This document shows, piece after piece, positions 56,453-64,000 of a DNA stretch of 64,000 nt. Both the position numbers and the translations under genes were made by a program. This stretch comes from Marinococcus halotolerans DSM 16375 (GTDB taxonomy: Bacteria; Bacillota; Bacilli; Bacillales; Marinococcaceae). Every line of letters starts with the position of its first letter. Position 1 is the stretch's first letter. The notes beneath the pieces are model-generated. The model was given only the letters and a program-made list of their open reading frames with translations. It made no database searches and had not been told where the DNA came from. Where the stretch lies: NCBI RefSeq assembly GCF_000420725.1, contig NZ_ATVM01000003.1, forward strand, positions 169,188 through 233,187. Reading direction: 5' to 3'.

Positions 56453-56821
56453 ATGGCCTACACGAAAGAAGAAGTGATGCAGGAAGCCGGGCGCCTCGCC
56501 GAACGGCTGAAGGAAACCGAGGAAGTGGACTTTTTCATCCGCGCCGAAACGCAGATTAACGACAACGTGCGGATCCAGAACCTGATCCAGGAAATCAAAG
56601 ACAAGCAGAAGCAGGCGGTCAACTTCCAGCACTACGAAAAAACGGAAGCCAAGCGCCAGGTGGAAGCACAGATCAACGACCTGCACGAAGAGATCGAAAA
56701 CATTCCGATCGTCGGGCAGTTCCGCCAGAGCCAGACCGAGGTCAACTACATTCTGCAGCTGATCAGTGACCAGATCACGGCTTCGATCTGGGAGAATGAA
56801 GACGACACCGGCAGCTCATAA
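56453..56821 (+). CDS. ricA: RicA (YmcA), RNA-decay accessory protein, short form
   Basis: RicA acts with RicF and RicT in the Y-complex that works with RNase Y and affects competence, biofilm and sporulation in B. subtilis. The product has 122 residues, all predicted helical (YlbF/YmcA family), with EEVDFFIRAETQIND and KQKQAVNFQHYEKTEA. It is about 20 residues shorter than B. subtilis RicA and contains no cysteine, so the C-terminal Cys-bearing tail is missing. GGAGGTG precedes the ATG. cotE, its usual downstream neighbour, is absent. Confidence 0.9.
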   Translation: MAYTKEEVMQEAGRLAERLKETEEVDFFIRAETQINDNVRIQNLIQEIKDKQKQAVNFQHYEKTEAKRQVEAQINDLHEEIENIPIVGQFRQSQTEVNYILQLISDQITASIWENEDDTGSS

Positions 56822-56826
56822 AAAAG

Positions 56827-56860
56827 AACCGCTTTCCGTATAACGGGAGGCGGTTTTCTG
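56827..56860 (+). terminator. Rho-independent terminator after ricA
   Basis: AACCGCTTTCCG-tataa-CGGGAGGCGGTT is a 12-bp stem with two G-T pairs, followed by TTCTGCTTTT. Confidence 0.8.
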
Positions 56861-56914
56861 CTTTTCGGGCTATTATAAATTTCACATACTGTAATTTAGT
56901 TTCTCTTTAAACAG

Positions 56915-56923
56915 TGATATAAT
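56915..56923 (+). promoter_or_regulatory. Extended -10 promoter for mutS
   Basis: TGATATAAT contains the TGn extension and consensus TATAAT (56918-56923). The -35 region (TTTAGT at 56895) is weak. It lies 95 nt before mutS. Confidence 0.5.
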
Positions 56924-57017
56924 ATGAGGGACTACCGCAGAACGCTTCCCGTTAGAGAAGCAGACGGAACGATGTACAATAAAAACGCAGTGAAACAAAC
57001 ATAACGGAGGCTTTTTG

Positions 57018-59603
57018 ATGCCAGAGACAGATACACCGATGATGAAGCAGTATAAGGACATTAAAGCGGCCTATACGGACGCCTTTTTGTTTTACCGGCT
57101 CGGCGACTTTTACGAAATGTTCTTTGATGATGCGGAGCTTGCCGCCCGCGAGCTCGAAATTACGCTCACCAAACGCGGCCAGAAAAACGAAAATGATATC
57201 CCGATGTGCGGGGTGCCGTATCACTCCGCCGAAGGGTATATTGCAACATTAATCGAAAAAGGGTACAAAATTGCAATCTGCGAGCAGGTGGAGGACCCGG
57301 CCAAGGCGAAGGGGGTCGTGAAGCGCGAGGTGGTGCGCATGATCACCCCGGGGACGATCATGGAAGGGCGCGCCCTTGATGAGACGGAAAATAACTTTCT
57401 CGTGGCGATGGTGCCGAACGGAACGGAAACGGCGTTTGTCAAAGCGGACCTCACGACCGGGGAGACGGCTGCGGCGCTTCTGTCCGATGACGTCGGCGAA
57501 TGGCAGCGTGAAATGACGACTGCGCACCCGAAGGAAATCGTCGTGCCCGAGGAGCAGGAGGGCGTCATGGCCGACATCTACCGCGGCATGATTTCGACCG
57601 GCTCGGTGCCGGAGCTGAAGCCGGAATGGGAGGAGCTCACCCGCGCCCTTGAGAGCGGCACGCTCCGGGACGGGGCGGCGCTTCTTTTGAGCTACGTGGA
57701 GCGCACCCAGCAGCGCTCGCTCGGCCACCTGCAGCCGTTTACGGTGTATGAGCCGAACCGGACGATGCAGCTCGACATGCATTCGCGGCGCAACCTGGAG
57801 CTGACGGAGACGATGATGGGCAAAACGAAGGACGGCTCGCTTCTCGGCGTGCTCGATCGTACCGTCACTGCGATGGGCTGCCGCAAGCTGCGGCGCTGGA
57901 TCGAGGAGCCGCTCCTTTCCCGCCCGGCGATCGAAGAGCGCTACGGCATGGTGGCCTCGTTTGCGGAAAACTTCTTTGCCCGCGAGGATCTGCGTGAGCA
58001 TCTGCGCGACGTGTACGACATTGAACGGCTCGCCGGCAAAGCCGTCTACGGCAACATTAACGCCCGTGAGCTCGTGCAGCTGCGGCGGACGCTGCAGGCG
58101 GTGCCGGCGATTGCCGACCTGCTCGGGGGCATGAACAATGCGGCCATTAACGAGCGCCTCGTGGATGTGTCTGCCTTTCAGGAGCTTGAGGAGCTGCTCG
58201 ACCGGAGCCTGGTGGATGACCCGCCGTTTGGCGTCCAGGAGGGCGGCATGTTCCGCTCCGGCTTTCATGAGGAGCTCGACCAGTACCGCGAAGCGGGCCA
58301 GAACGGCAAGCAGTGGATCGCGGAGCTTGAACAGAAGGAGCGGGCCGAAACCGGCATCAAGTCGCTCAAGGTCGGCTACAACCGGGTGTTCGGCTACTAT
58401 ATTGAAATTACACGGGCGAACACGCACCTGATTCCGGACGGCCGCTACGAGCGCAAGCAGACGCTCACCAACGCCGAGCGCTACATCACCCCGGAGCTGA
58501 AGGAAAAAGAGGACCTGATTCTCGGCTCGGCGGACCGCGCCGTTCATCTCGAGTACGAGCTGTTTCTCGACCTGCGCGAACGCGTCGCGGGCTACGTGCG
58601 TCCGCTTCAGGAGCTCGCGGACCTGCTGAGCGAGATGGATGTGCTCCAGAACTTCGCCCATGTGAGCGAGCGGCTCGGCTACGTGCGCCCGTCCTTCAGC
58701 ACGGACAAAACGCTTGCTGTCCGCGGCGGCCGTCATCCGGTGGTGGAGACGATGCTCACCGCCGGCGAATTTGTGGCAAACGACACCCATATGGACGAGC
58801 ACGGGATGCTGTTGATTACGGGCCCGAACATGGCCGGGAAAAGCACGGTGATGCGCCAGGTGGCGCTGGTTGCGATCATGGCGCAGATTGGCTGCTTCGT
58901 GCCCGCCGAGGAGGCGGAGCTGCCGCTGTTTGACCGGATTTTCACCCGCATCGGGGCAGCCGACGACTTAACGAGCGGCCAGAGTACATTTATGGTGGAA
59001 ATGAAGGAAACGCAGCAGGCGCTCCTGAATGCGAGCGCCGACAGCCTGATTCTGCTTGACGAAATCGGGCGCGGCACGTCCACGTACGACGGCATGGCGC
59101 TCGCGCAGGCGATCATGGAATACATTCATGCCAATATCGGGGCCAAAACGCTTTTCTCCACGCACTACCACGAGCTGACCGTGATGGAGGACCATCTGCC
59201 GGCGCTTCGGAACGTGCACGTGCGGGCGGTGGAGGAGGACGGGGAAATCATCTTCCTGCACAGGGTGGAGCCGGGCAAGGCCGACCGCAGCTACGGCATT
59301 TACGTGGCCAAGCTCGCCGGGCTGCCGCCACAGGTGATTGAGCGCTCCGAGACGATTCTGAAAAGCTTTGAGCAGCAGAAAACTGCTGCCTACGCAGCAC
59401 CTGAGGAAGCCGCACCGGAAACGACGGTCCGGGAGACGGAGGAGCCCGAACAGCTCGCGCTCTTTTCGATCGATGACGGCAGCGCCCGGGCCAAAGAAAT
59501 CATGAGCGAGCTGAAGCGGACCGACGTGCTCCGCATGAGCCCGATGGATGCGATTGAAAAGCTGTACCAGCTCCAGCAGTACGCGAACCAGGAGGAGGAA
59601 TAA
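57018..59603 (+). CDS. mutS: DNA mismatch repair protein MutS
   Basis: MutS recognises mismatches. The product has 861 residues from ATG 57018 (GGAGG site). The mismatch-binding Phe-x-Glu is in GDFYEMFF (about residues 30-38), the connector, lever and clamp domains follow, and Walker A is GPNMAGKST near 602. The ABC-type LDEIGRGTST lies near 680, and a C-terminal linker with QLALFSID could bind the sliding clamp. mutL follows after 3 nt. Confidence 0.98.
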   Translation: MPETDTPMMKQYKDIKAAYTDAFLFYRLGDFYEMFFDDAELAARELEITLTKRGQKNENDIPMCGVPYHSAEGYIATLIEKGYKIAICEQVEDPAKAKGVVKREVVRMITPGTIMEGRALDETENNFLVAMVPNGTETAFVKADLTTGETAAALLSDDVGEWQREMTTAHPKEIVVPEEQEGVMADIYRGMISTGSVPELKPEWEELTRALESGTLRDGAALLLSYVERTQQRSLGHLQPFTVYEPNRTMQLDMHSRRNLELTETMMGKTKDGSLLGVLDRTVTAMGCRKLRRWIEEPLLSRPAIEERYGMVASFAENFFAREDLREHLRDVYDIERLAGKAVYGNINARELVQLRRTLQAVPAIADLLGGMNNAAINERLVDVSAFQELEELLDRSLVDDPPFGVQEGGMFRSGFHEELDQYREAGQNGKQWIAELEQKERAETGIKSLKVGYNRVFGYYIEITRANTHLIPDGRYERKQTLTNAERYITPELKEKEDLILGSADRAVHLEYELFLDLRERVAGYVRPLQELADLLSEMDVLQNFAHVSERLGYVRPSFSTDKTLAVRGGRHPVVETMLTAGEFVANDTHMDEHGMLLITGPNMAGKSTVMRQVALVAIMAQIGCFVPAEEAELPLFDRIFTRIGAADDLTSGQSTFMVEMKETQQALLNASADSLILLDEIGRGTSTYDGMALAQAIMEYIHANIGAKTLFSTHYHELTVMEDHLPALRNVHVRAVEEDGEIIFLHRVEPGKADRSYGIYVAKLAGLPPQVIERSETILKSFEQQKTAAYAAPEEAAPETTVRETEEPEQLALFSIDDGSARAKEIMSELKRTDVLRMSPMDAIEKLYQLQQYANQEEE

Positions 59604-59606
59604 GCG

Positions 59607-61466
59607 GTGACGTATGTAAAAAAACTCCCGGACGGCCTCGCCAACAAAATTGCGGCCGGGGAAGTTGTGGAACGCCCCGCCTCGGTCGTGAAGGAGCTCG
59701 TGGAAAACGCGATTGATGCCGGCGCTGCAACCATTCAGGTGGACGTCGAGGAGGGCGGTCTGTCGCTCATCCGGGTGACCGACAACGGCCGCGGCATGGA
59801 CCAGGAGGACGCGGAGCTTGCCTTTGAGCGCCACGCCACCAGCAAGCTGTCCCGGGAAAAGGACCTGTTTCAGATTGAGACGCTCGGCTTCCGGGGCGAA
59901 GCGCTCCCGAGCATTGCGGCTGTCTCGAACGTTTCGATGGAGACCGGGGACGGACGCGAGGCCGGGGTGCTGATCCGCTACCAGGGCGGCAAACGCATCG
60001 CCTGCACGCCGTCCAAAAGCCGGCAGGGCACCCAGGTGGAGGTACGCGACCTGTTTTTTAACACGCCCGCCCGGCTTAAATACGTGCGCACGATAAACAC
60101 CGAGGTGGCAAACGTTGCGGACGTGATGAACCGGCAGGCGCTCGCGCATCCGGACGTGAGCTTCCGGCTGTATCATCACGGCAAGCAGCTGCTTCTCACA
60201 AACGGAAACGGTGGCCTGCAGCCGGTGCTCGCAGCCATTTACGGCCGCCAGACGGCGCGCGACATGCTTTATGTGGAGGCGGAGACCGACGACTACCGGG
60301 TGAGCGGCTGGATCGCAAAGCCCGAGACGTACCGCGCCTCGCGCCAGTACATGTCGACGTTTGTGAACCACCGCTACATCCGGCACTACCCGCTCACAAA
60401 AGCAATCGAAGCGGGCTACCATACGCTCCTTCCGATCGGCAAGCACCCGATCGCAGCGCTGCACATTGAAATGAACGTCGGGCTGATTGACGTAAACGTC
60501 CACCCGTCCAAGCTCGACGTACGCGTGAGCAAGGAGGAGGAGCTGCTGCAGCTCGTCGAACAGGCAGTGCGGGAGCGGCTCCAGCAGGAGCGCCTCATTC
60601 CGGCCGGCGACCAGAAGCGGGCCAAATCAGCGCCCGCTTCCGAGCAGATGAACCTCACCTTTGCCGAGCCTGCACCAACACCGGCGGCAGAACCGCCTGC
60701 CCCAAGCGAGCCGGAACCGTCCCCAACCTCGCACGCCTCTGCCCATGAGGCGTCGTTCAGCGACGACGCCCCGGCCGAGGAGCCGGAGGCGGAAACGGTG
60801 TTTGAACATGCGGAATCGTGGCCCGAGGAACAGAAGGCGCCGCAGCCGGAGCCCGAAGCCCCGGCGACGGAGACTACCGGCCCGGAGCTGCCGGAGCTGC
60901 GCCCGATCGGCCAGTTTCACGGCACGTATATTCTCGCGGAAAACGAGGACGCGCTCTACATGATCGACCAGCACGCCGCGCAGGAACGCATTTTTTACGA
61001 ATACTTCCGTGTGAAAATCGGCGACGTGGACAAGGACGTGCAGCAGCTGCTCGTGCCGATTCTGCTCGAAGTGACCAAGGAGGAAGAGATCCTCATCAAC
61101 GACCGCCAGAGCGACTTTGAAAACATCGGAATTTTCCTCGAGCCGTTCGGCGGCCAGACGTTCCGGGTGCACGCACATCCGACCTGGTTTCCGGCCGGCG
61201 ACGAAGAAAGCGTCATCCGCGAATGCATCGAAGAAGTGAAAAACAACAAACGCATCAGCGTGCATGAGCTCCGCGAGGAAGCGGCGATTCTGATGTCGTG
61301 CAAGGCGGCGATCAAGGCGAACCGCTATCTGACGAAGGATGAAATCCAGGCGCTCGTCGACCGGCTGCGCACGTGCGAAAGTCCGTATACGTGCCCGCAC
61401 GGCCGCCCGATCATCATTCACTTTTCCGACTACGACATGGAAAAAATGTTCAAGCGCATCATGTAG
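59607..61466 (+). CDS. mutL: DNA mismatch repair endonuclease MutL
   Basis: MutL couples MutS to strand removal. The product has 619 residues with GTG start 59607. The N-terminal GHKL ATPase has NKIAAGEVVERPASVVKELV and GFRGEALPSI. A Pro/Glu/Ala-rich linker spans about 335-425. The C-terminal domain has the endonuclease motif DQHAAQERIFYE (about 453), plus CPHGRP near the end, as in organisms without MutH. It is translationally close to mutS. Confidence 0.97.
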   Translation: MTYVKKLPDGLANKIAAGEVVERPASVVKELVENAIDAGAATIQVDVEEGGLSLIRVTDNGRGMDQEDAELAFERHATSKLSREKDLFQIETLGFRGEALPSIAAVSNVSMETGDGREAGVLIRYQGGKRIACTPSKSRQGTQVEVRDLFFNTPARLKYVRTINTEVANVADVMNRQALAHPDVSFRLYHHGKQLLLTNGNGGLQPVLAAIYGRQTARDMLYVEAETDDYRVSGWIAKPETYRASRQYMSTFVNHRYIRHYPLTKAIEAGYHTLLPIGKHPIAALHIEMNVGLIDVNVHPSKLDVRVSKEEELLQLVEQAVRERLQQERLIPAGDQKRAKSAPASEQMNLTFAEPAPTPAAEPPAPSEPEPSPTSHASAHEASFSDDAPAEEPEAETVFEHAESWPEEQKAPQPEPEAPATETTGPELPELRPIGQFHGTYILAENEDALYMIDQHAAQERIFYEYFRVKIGDVDKDVQQLLVPILLEVTKEEEILINDRQSDFENIGIFLEPFGGQTFRVHAHPTWFPAGDEESVIRECIEEVKNNKRISVHELREEAAILMSCKAAIKANRYLTKDEIQALVDRLRTCESPYTCPHGRPIIIHFSDYDMEKMFKRIM

Positions 61467-61488
61467 CTGCATAGAAGGGGAGAACGCC

Positions 61489-62271
61489 GTGATTATTACC
61501 ACCGCTAAAAAGCCGGACCCGGATTTGCGCGCGGAAGCCGGGGCAAAGGCGCGGGCGTGGAACGCGCCGTACGTGCCGCGAGAGAAGCGGTCAATCCAGC
61601 GCTGGCAGCGGGAAACAGGGGAGGACATCTACATTGTGGCCACGGGCGGCGATACGTACCATCCGGCGGCTGCAGCCGCCGATCCGCTCACGTTTCACCC
61701 GTCGATGGCGTGGCTGCGCGGCATGCAGGTGCACCGCGGGGGAAGCGATCCGCTGCTGGAGGCGGCAGACGTGCAGGAGGGCGATACGGTGTTCGATGCG
61801 ACGCTCGGCTTCGGCGCCGACAGCATCATGCTTGCCCTCGGTGCGGGAGCGACCGGAACGGTGCTCGGCATCGAAAAGCAGCCGATCGTGGCTTCGCTCG
61901 TCCGCAAAGGACTCCGGCTTCCGGGAGACTATCCCGGCTGGTTTACGGACGCGATGCAGCGGATCACGGTCGTCCAGGGCGACAGCTTCCGCCTGCTTCG
62001 CATGCTGCCCGACAGCTGCATGGATGTCGTGTACCTGGACCCGATGTTTGCCGAAGCGGTGTACACAAGCCCGGCGATTGACCGGCTCCGTCCGGTGGCG
62101 GCGACCGACCTGCTTTCTGACATGTGGATCGGGGAGGCGCTGCGGGTGGCCCGGCGCCGGATTGTCGTCAAGGACCATGCGGACAGCCCGCATTTTAAGC
62201 AGTATCAGTTAACCCCTGCCGGGCGGCGGAGCGCCGCGGTCCGGTACGGATGGAAGGAGGCATACACGTGA
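61489..62271 (+). CDS. Class I SAM-dependent methyltransferase, RsmJ/YhiQ-like
   Basis: The product has 260 residues from GTG 61489 (AGAAGGGGAG site). An N-terminal part with KKPDPDLRAEA and FHPSMAWLR precedes a SAM-binding fold with VFDATLGFGADSIMLA (about 103-118) and VYLDPMFA (about 182-189). This resembles the PF04445 group that includes E. coli RsmJ (16S rRNA m2G1516). The Gram-positive members are not well characterised, so the substrate is uncertain. It overlaps miaA by 4 nt. Confidence 0.85.
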   Translation: MIITTAKKPDPDLRAEAGAKARAWNAPYVPREKRSIQRWQRETGEDIYIVATGGDTYHPAAAAADPLTFHPSMAWLRGMQVHRGGSDPLLEAADVQEGDTVFDATLGFGADSIMLALGAGATGTVLGIEKQPIVASLVRKGLRLPGDYPGWFTDAMQRITVVQGDSFRLLRMLPDSCMDVVYLDPMFAEAVYTSPAIDRLRPVAATDLLSDMWIGEALRVARRRIVVKDHADSPHFKQYQLTPAGRRSAAVRYGWKEAYT

Positions 62272-63206
62272 AGCAACCGGTACTCGCCGTCGTCGGTCCG
62301 ACGGCGGTCGGCAAAACGCGGCTCGGCATTGAACTGGCCCATAAATACAACGGCGAAATCATCAGCGGCGATTCGATGCAGGTGTATGAAGGCCTCACCA
62401 TCGGCACGGCCAAGCCCACGCTCGAAGAACGCCGCGAGGCCCCGCACCACCTTGTGGACATGCTGTCTCCGGACACGCCGTATTCGGCGGCGGACTTTAA
62501 GGCAAAGGCCGAGCCGATCATCGAGCGGCTGCACGGGGAAGGCAAGCTTCCGATCATCGTCGGCGGCACCGGCATGTACATCCGGGCGCTTCTGCACGAC
62601 TATTCGTTTTATGACGCGAAAAAGCAGGAGAGCGTGCGCGAGAAGTGGGAGCTGTACGCGCGTCAGTACGGAAGCGAGGCGCTGCACGCGAACCTTGCTC
62701 GCCGGGACCCGGAGCGGGCGGCCGTGATTCATCCGAACAACGTGCGCAAGGTCGTGCGGGCACTCGAAATTCTTGAAACAGCGGAAGAAGGTCCAACTTT
62801 ATCCAAAAAAATGCAAAAAAAGCATTCGCCCTACGCCTCATTCATGATAGGATTAACAATGAACCGTCCGTATTTGTATGAGCGGATCGAGCGCCGGGTC
62901 GACCGCATGATGGAAGGCGGCCTCGAGCACGAAGCGCGCTGGCTGTACGAACGCTTCGGCGAGGAAGTACAGGCCGCCCAGGCGATCGGCTACAAGGAAT
63001 GGTTCCCGTATTTCCGCGGGGACGCGGACACCGACTGGGTCGCCGAGCGGATGAAGCGCAATTCCAGGAGATACGCCAAGCGGCAGCTCACCTGGTTCCG
63101 CAACAAAGAGGACGCACACTGGTATGATATTACCGATCGCTCCCGGCCGTTTGCCGACGAAGCGTTTGCTTCGATTCTGCGGCAGTTCGAGCGCGAGCAT
63201 CGCTAA
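62268..63206 (+). CDS. miaA: tRNA dimethylallyltransferase MiaA
   Basis: MiaA prenylates A37 of tRNAs reading UNN codons, the substrate for MiaB. The product has 312 residues from GTG 62268 (AAGGAGG 7 nt upstream). Walker A is [10 protein letters not shown] near residue 9, then [17 protein letters not shown] and [14 protein letters not shown]. hfq follows after 44 nt, the same order as in many bacteria. Confidence 0.97.
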   Translation: MKQPVLAVVGPTAVGKTRLGIELAHKYNGEIISGDSMQVYEGLTIGTAKPTLEERREAPHHLVDMLSPDTPYSAADFKAKAEPIIERLHGEGKLPIIVGGTGMYIRALLHDYSFYDAKKQESVREKWELYARQYGSEALHANLARRDPERAAVIHPNNVRKVVRALEILETAEEGPTLSKKMQKKHSPYASFMIGLTMNRPYLYERIERRVDRMMEGGLEHEARWLYERFGEEVQAAQAIGYKEWFPYFRGDADTDWVAERMKRNSRRYAKRQLTWFRNKEDAHWYDITDRSRPFADEAFASILRQFEREHR

Positions 63207-63250
63207 TACATAAATCACTTACTAAGCCCGCAGTGGAAGGAGATTCAATC

Positions 63251-63490
63251 ATGAAACAATCAGTCAATATCCAGGATCAGTTTTTGAACGTCGTACGCAA
63301 GGAAAAAATTCAGGTGACCGTCTTTCTGACGAACGGCTTTCAGCTGCGCGGCCTGATCAAAGCCTTTGACAACTTCACCGTCGTCCTCGACAGCGACGGC
63401 AAGCAGCAGCTCGTCTACAAGCACGCCATCAGCACCTTCGTCCCGCAGCGGACCGTCTCCCTGCAGACGGAAAGCGAGAGCGAGGAATAA
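63251..63490 (+). CDS. hfq: RNA chaperone Hfq
   Basis: Hfq is a hexameric Sm-like RNA chaperone. The product has 79 residues from ATG 63251 (GGAAGGAGA site). The start [21 protein letters not shown], shortened here to its recognisable core QDQFLN, the Sm1 motif [17 protein letters not shown] and the Sm2 motif YKHAIST are all present. The C-terminal tail is short and acidic, as in Gram-positive Hfq. A strong terminator follows. Confidence 0.97.
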   Translation: MKQSVNIQDQFLNVVRKEKIQVTVFLTNGFQLRGLIKAFDNFTVVLDSDGKQQLVYKHAISTFVPQRTVSLQTESESEE

Positions 63491-63524
63491 AAAAAGAGCT
63501 CTCCCCTGAAAGGAAGCTCCCGAG

Positions 63525-63563
63525 ACCGCCCGTTCCTGTGAAAACAGGGAGGGCGGTTTTTTA
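63525..63563 (+). terminator. Rho-independent terminator after hfq
   Basis: ACCGCCC (63525-63531) pairs with GGGCGGT (63551-63557), with an inner CCTGT/ACAGG stem and GAAA loop, followed by TTTTTT. Confidence 0.93.
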
Positions 63564-63714
63564 TTTAGTTTGAGGAATGTTAATTATTGAATAATTGAAG
63601 TAGTGTTTTTAAATAATTAAGAAAAGAGTGCTGAATATGGAGACAAGAATACATATAGTTGACGCAGAAAAGAGAGCGTAAAATATTTTGTGTAAACGAT
63701 CGATCGCAAAAAAA

Positions 63715-63773
63715 GGAAGTCCTTTTCTAGTAGAATGAAGTTACCGACCACATCCATAGAAAAGAGGACTTCC
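63715..63773 (+). repeat. Inverted repeat just upstream of the transposase start
   Basis: GGAAGTCCTTTTCTA (63715-63729) is complementary to TAGAAAAGAGGACTTCC (63757-63773) apart from two extra bases. The stem would place the ribosome-binding site GAGG in a hairpin, which could limit transposase translation from readthrough mRNA. Confidence 0.6.
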
Positions 63774-63775
63774 CT

Positions 63776-64000
63776 ATGAATGATTTTACTACAGATATTG
63801 CTCAAGCTCTAGTCCAACATCAGGACGTGAACGAGATCTTTCGATCTCACCTGGAACACGCCGTCAACCAGCTGCTTCAAACCGAATTAACGTCCTTTCT
63901 GGATTACGACAAATACGATGCCTCCGGCATTGGTTCTGGCAATTCCCGCAACGGCACGTACGAACGCACGCTGAAAACCGAATTTGGAGAGCTGTCGCTG
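63776..64000 (+). CDS. IS256-family transposase, N-terminal part (runs off window)
   Basis: An open frame of 75 codons starts at ATG 63776 and continues past the end. It reads MNDFTTDIAQALVQ, then FRSHLEHAVNQLLQTELTSF and GNSRNGTYERTLKTE, which is characteristic of the N-terminus of IS256 (Mutator-type) transposases. The catalytic DDE residues would lie beyond the window. GAGGACTTCCCT precedes the start. Confidence 0.9.
   Translation, partial: MNDFTTDIAQALVQHQDVNEIFRSHLEHAVNQLLQTELTSFLDYDKYDASGIGSGNSRNGTYERTLKTEFGELSL

Larger units (their letters stand above)
63681..64000 (+). mobile_element. Left end of an IS256-family insertion sequence (truncated by window)
   Basis: The stretch 63685-63700 (ATTTTGTGTAAACGAT) resembles terminal repeats of IS256-type elements, and an IS256 transposase frame begins about 75 nt later. 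The flank 63564-63680 is AT-rich and unlike the rest of the window. The right end and target-site repeat lie outside, so the exact boundary is not proven. Confidence 0.65.

Noticed and set aside
57249..58802. Minus-strand open frame of 517 codons
   Set aside because: It is opposite mutS and has shadow-type composition; mutS is certain.
58968..60503. Minus-strand open frame of 511 codons
   Set aside because: It spans the end of mutS and start of mutL on the opposite strand, with no recognisable domain.
61557..62081. Plus-strand 174-codon frame inside the methyltransferase gene
   Set aside because: Overlaps the SAM methyltransferase in another frame; composition rich in Arg/Gly/His typical of a shadow.
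1..64000. CRISPR arrays, tRNA or rRNA genes, prophage, defence islands
   Set aside because: No regularly spaced repeats, no cloverleaf or rRNA sequence and no phage or defence gene families were seen; the window is almost wholly conserved housekeeping DNA.

Overview
The window is a conserved chromosomal block from a Bacillota organism of the Bacillaceae. Gene order runs flhB-flhA-flhF-flhG-che-sigD-swrB-rpsB-tsf-pyrH-frr-uppS-cdsA-dxr-rasP-proS-polC-rimP-nusA-infB-rbfA-truB-ribF-rpsO-pnp-mlpA-asd-dapG-dapA-rnjB-ftsK/spoIIIE-ymfFHIKM-pgsA-cinA-recA-rny-ymdB-spoVS-miaB-ricA-mutS-mutL-miaA-hfq, which is the Bacillus subtilis order with a few losses and two additions. Every supported gene lies on the + strand. 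By eye the base composition is above 50% GC. The extracytoplasmic parts of RodZ and RasP are extremely acidic, which points to a halophile or haloalkaliphile; a relative of Alkalicoccus/Salisediminibacterium is a guess only.

Region 1 (1-7033) is the end of the flagellar/chemotaxis operon: flagellar export, flagellar placement GTPases, CheB, CheC, CheD, sigma-D and a SwrB-like protein. CheB lacks its receiver domain, and cheA and cheW are absent from their usual place. Region 2 (7034-12206) covers translation and early envelope genes (rpsB, tsf, pyrH, frr, uppS, cdsA) with clear promoters and terminators. Region 3 (12247-20938) holds dxr, rasP, proS and polC. Region 4 (20939-28361) is the nusA-infB operon through rpsO, with an unusually short IF2. 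Region 5 (28362-37393) has pnp, an M16 protease, the aspartate-to-lysine/DAP genes and RNase J2. Region 6 (37428-46890) has the DNA translocase, the ymf cluster, pgsA and cinA.

Region 7 (46874-52956) holds a DEAD-box RNA helicase, recA under an apparent LexA box, RNase Y, YmdB and SpoVS with a sigma-H-like promoter. Region 8 (53088-63563) holds a poorly characterised ABC-class ATPase, miaB, ricA, mutS, mutL, an RsmJ-like methyltransferase, miaA and hfq. The window ends inside an IS256-family transposase that starts after the hfq terminator.

The theme is housekeeping: RNA processing and decay (PNPase, RNase J2, RNase Y, DEAD-box helicase, Hfq, tRNA modification), DNA replication and repair (PolC, RecA, MutSL) and translation factors. 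Several sporulation-linked neighbours found here in B. subtilis (dpaAB, cotE, ylxY, tepA/ylzJ) are missing, which suggests reduced or lost sporulation or relocation of those genes. I see no CRISPR array, tRNA, rRNA, prophage or obvious new defence system. The most unusual points are the CheA/CheW-less che cluster with a stand-alone CheB domain, the truncated IF2 preceded by a 20-codon overlapping ORF, and the ABC-class ATPase.
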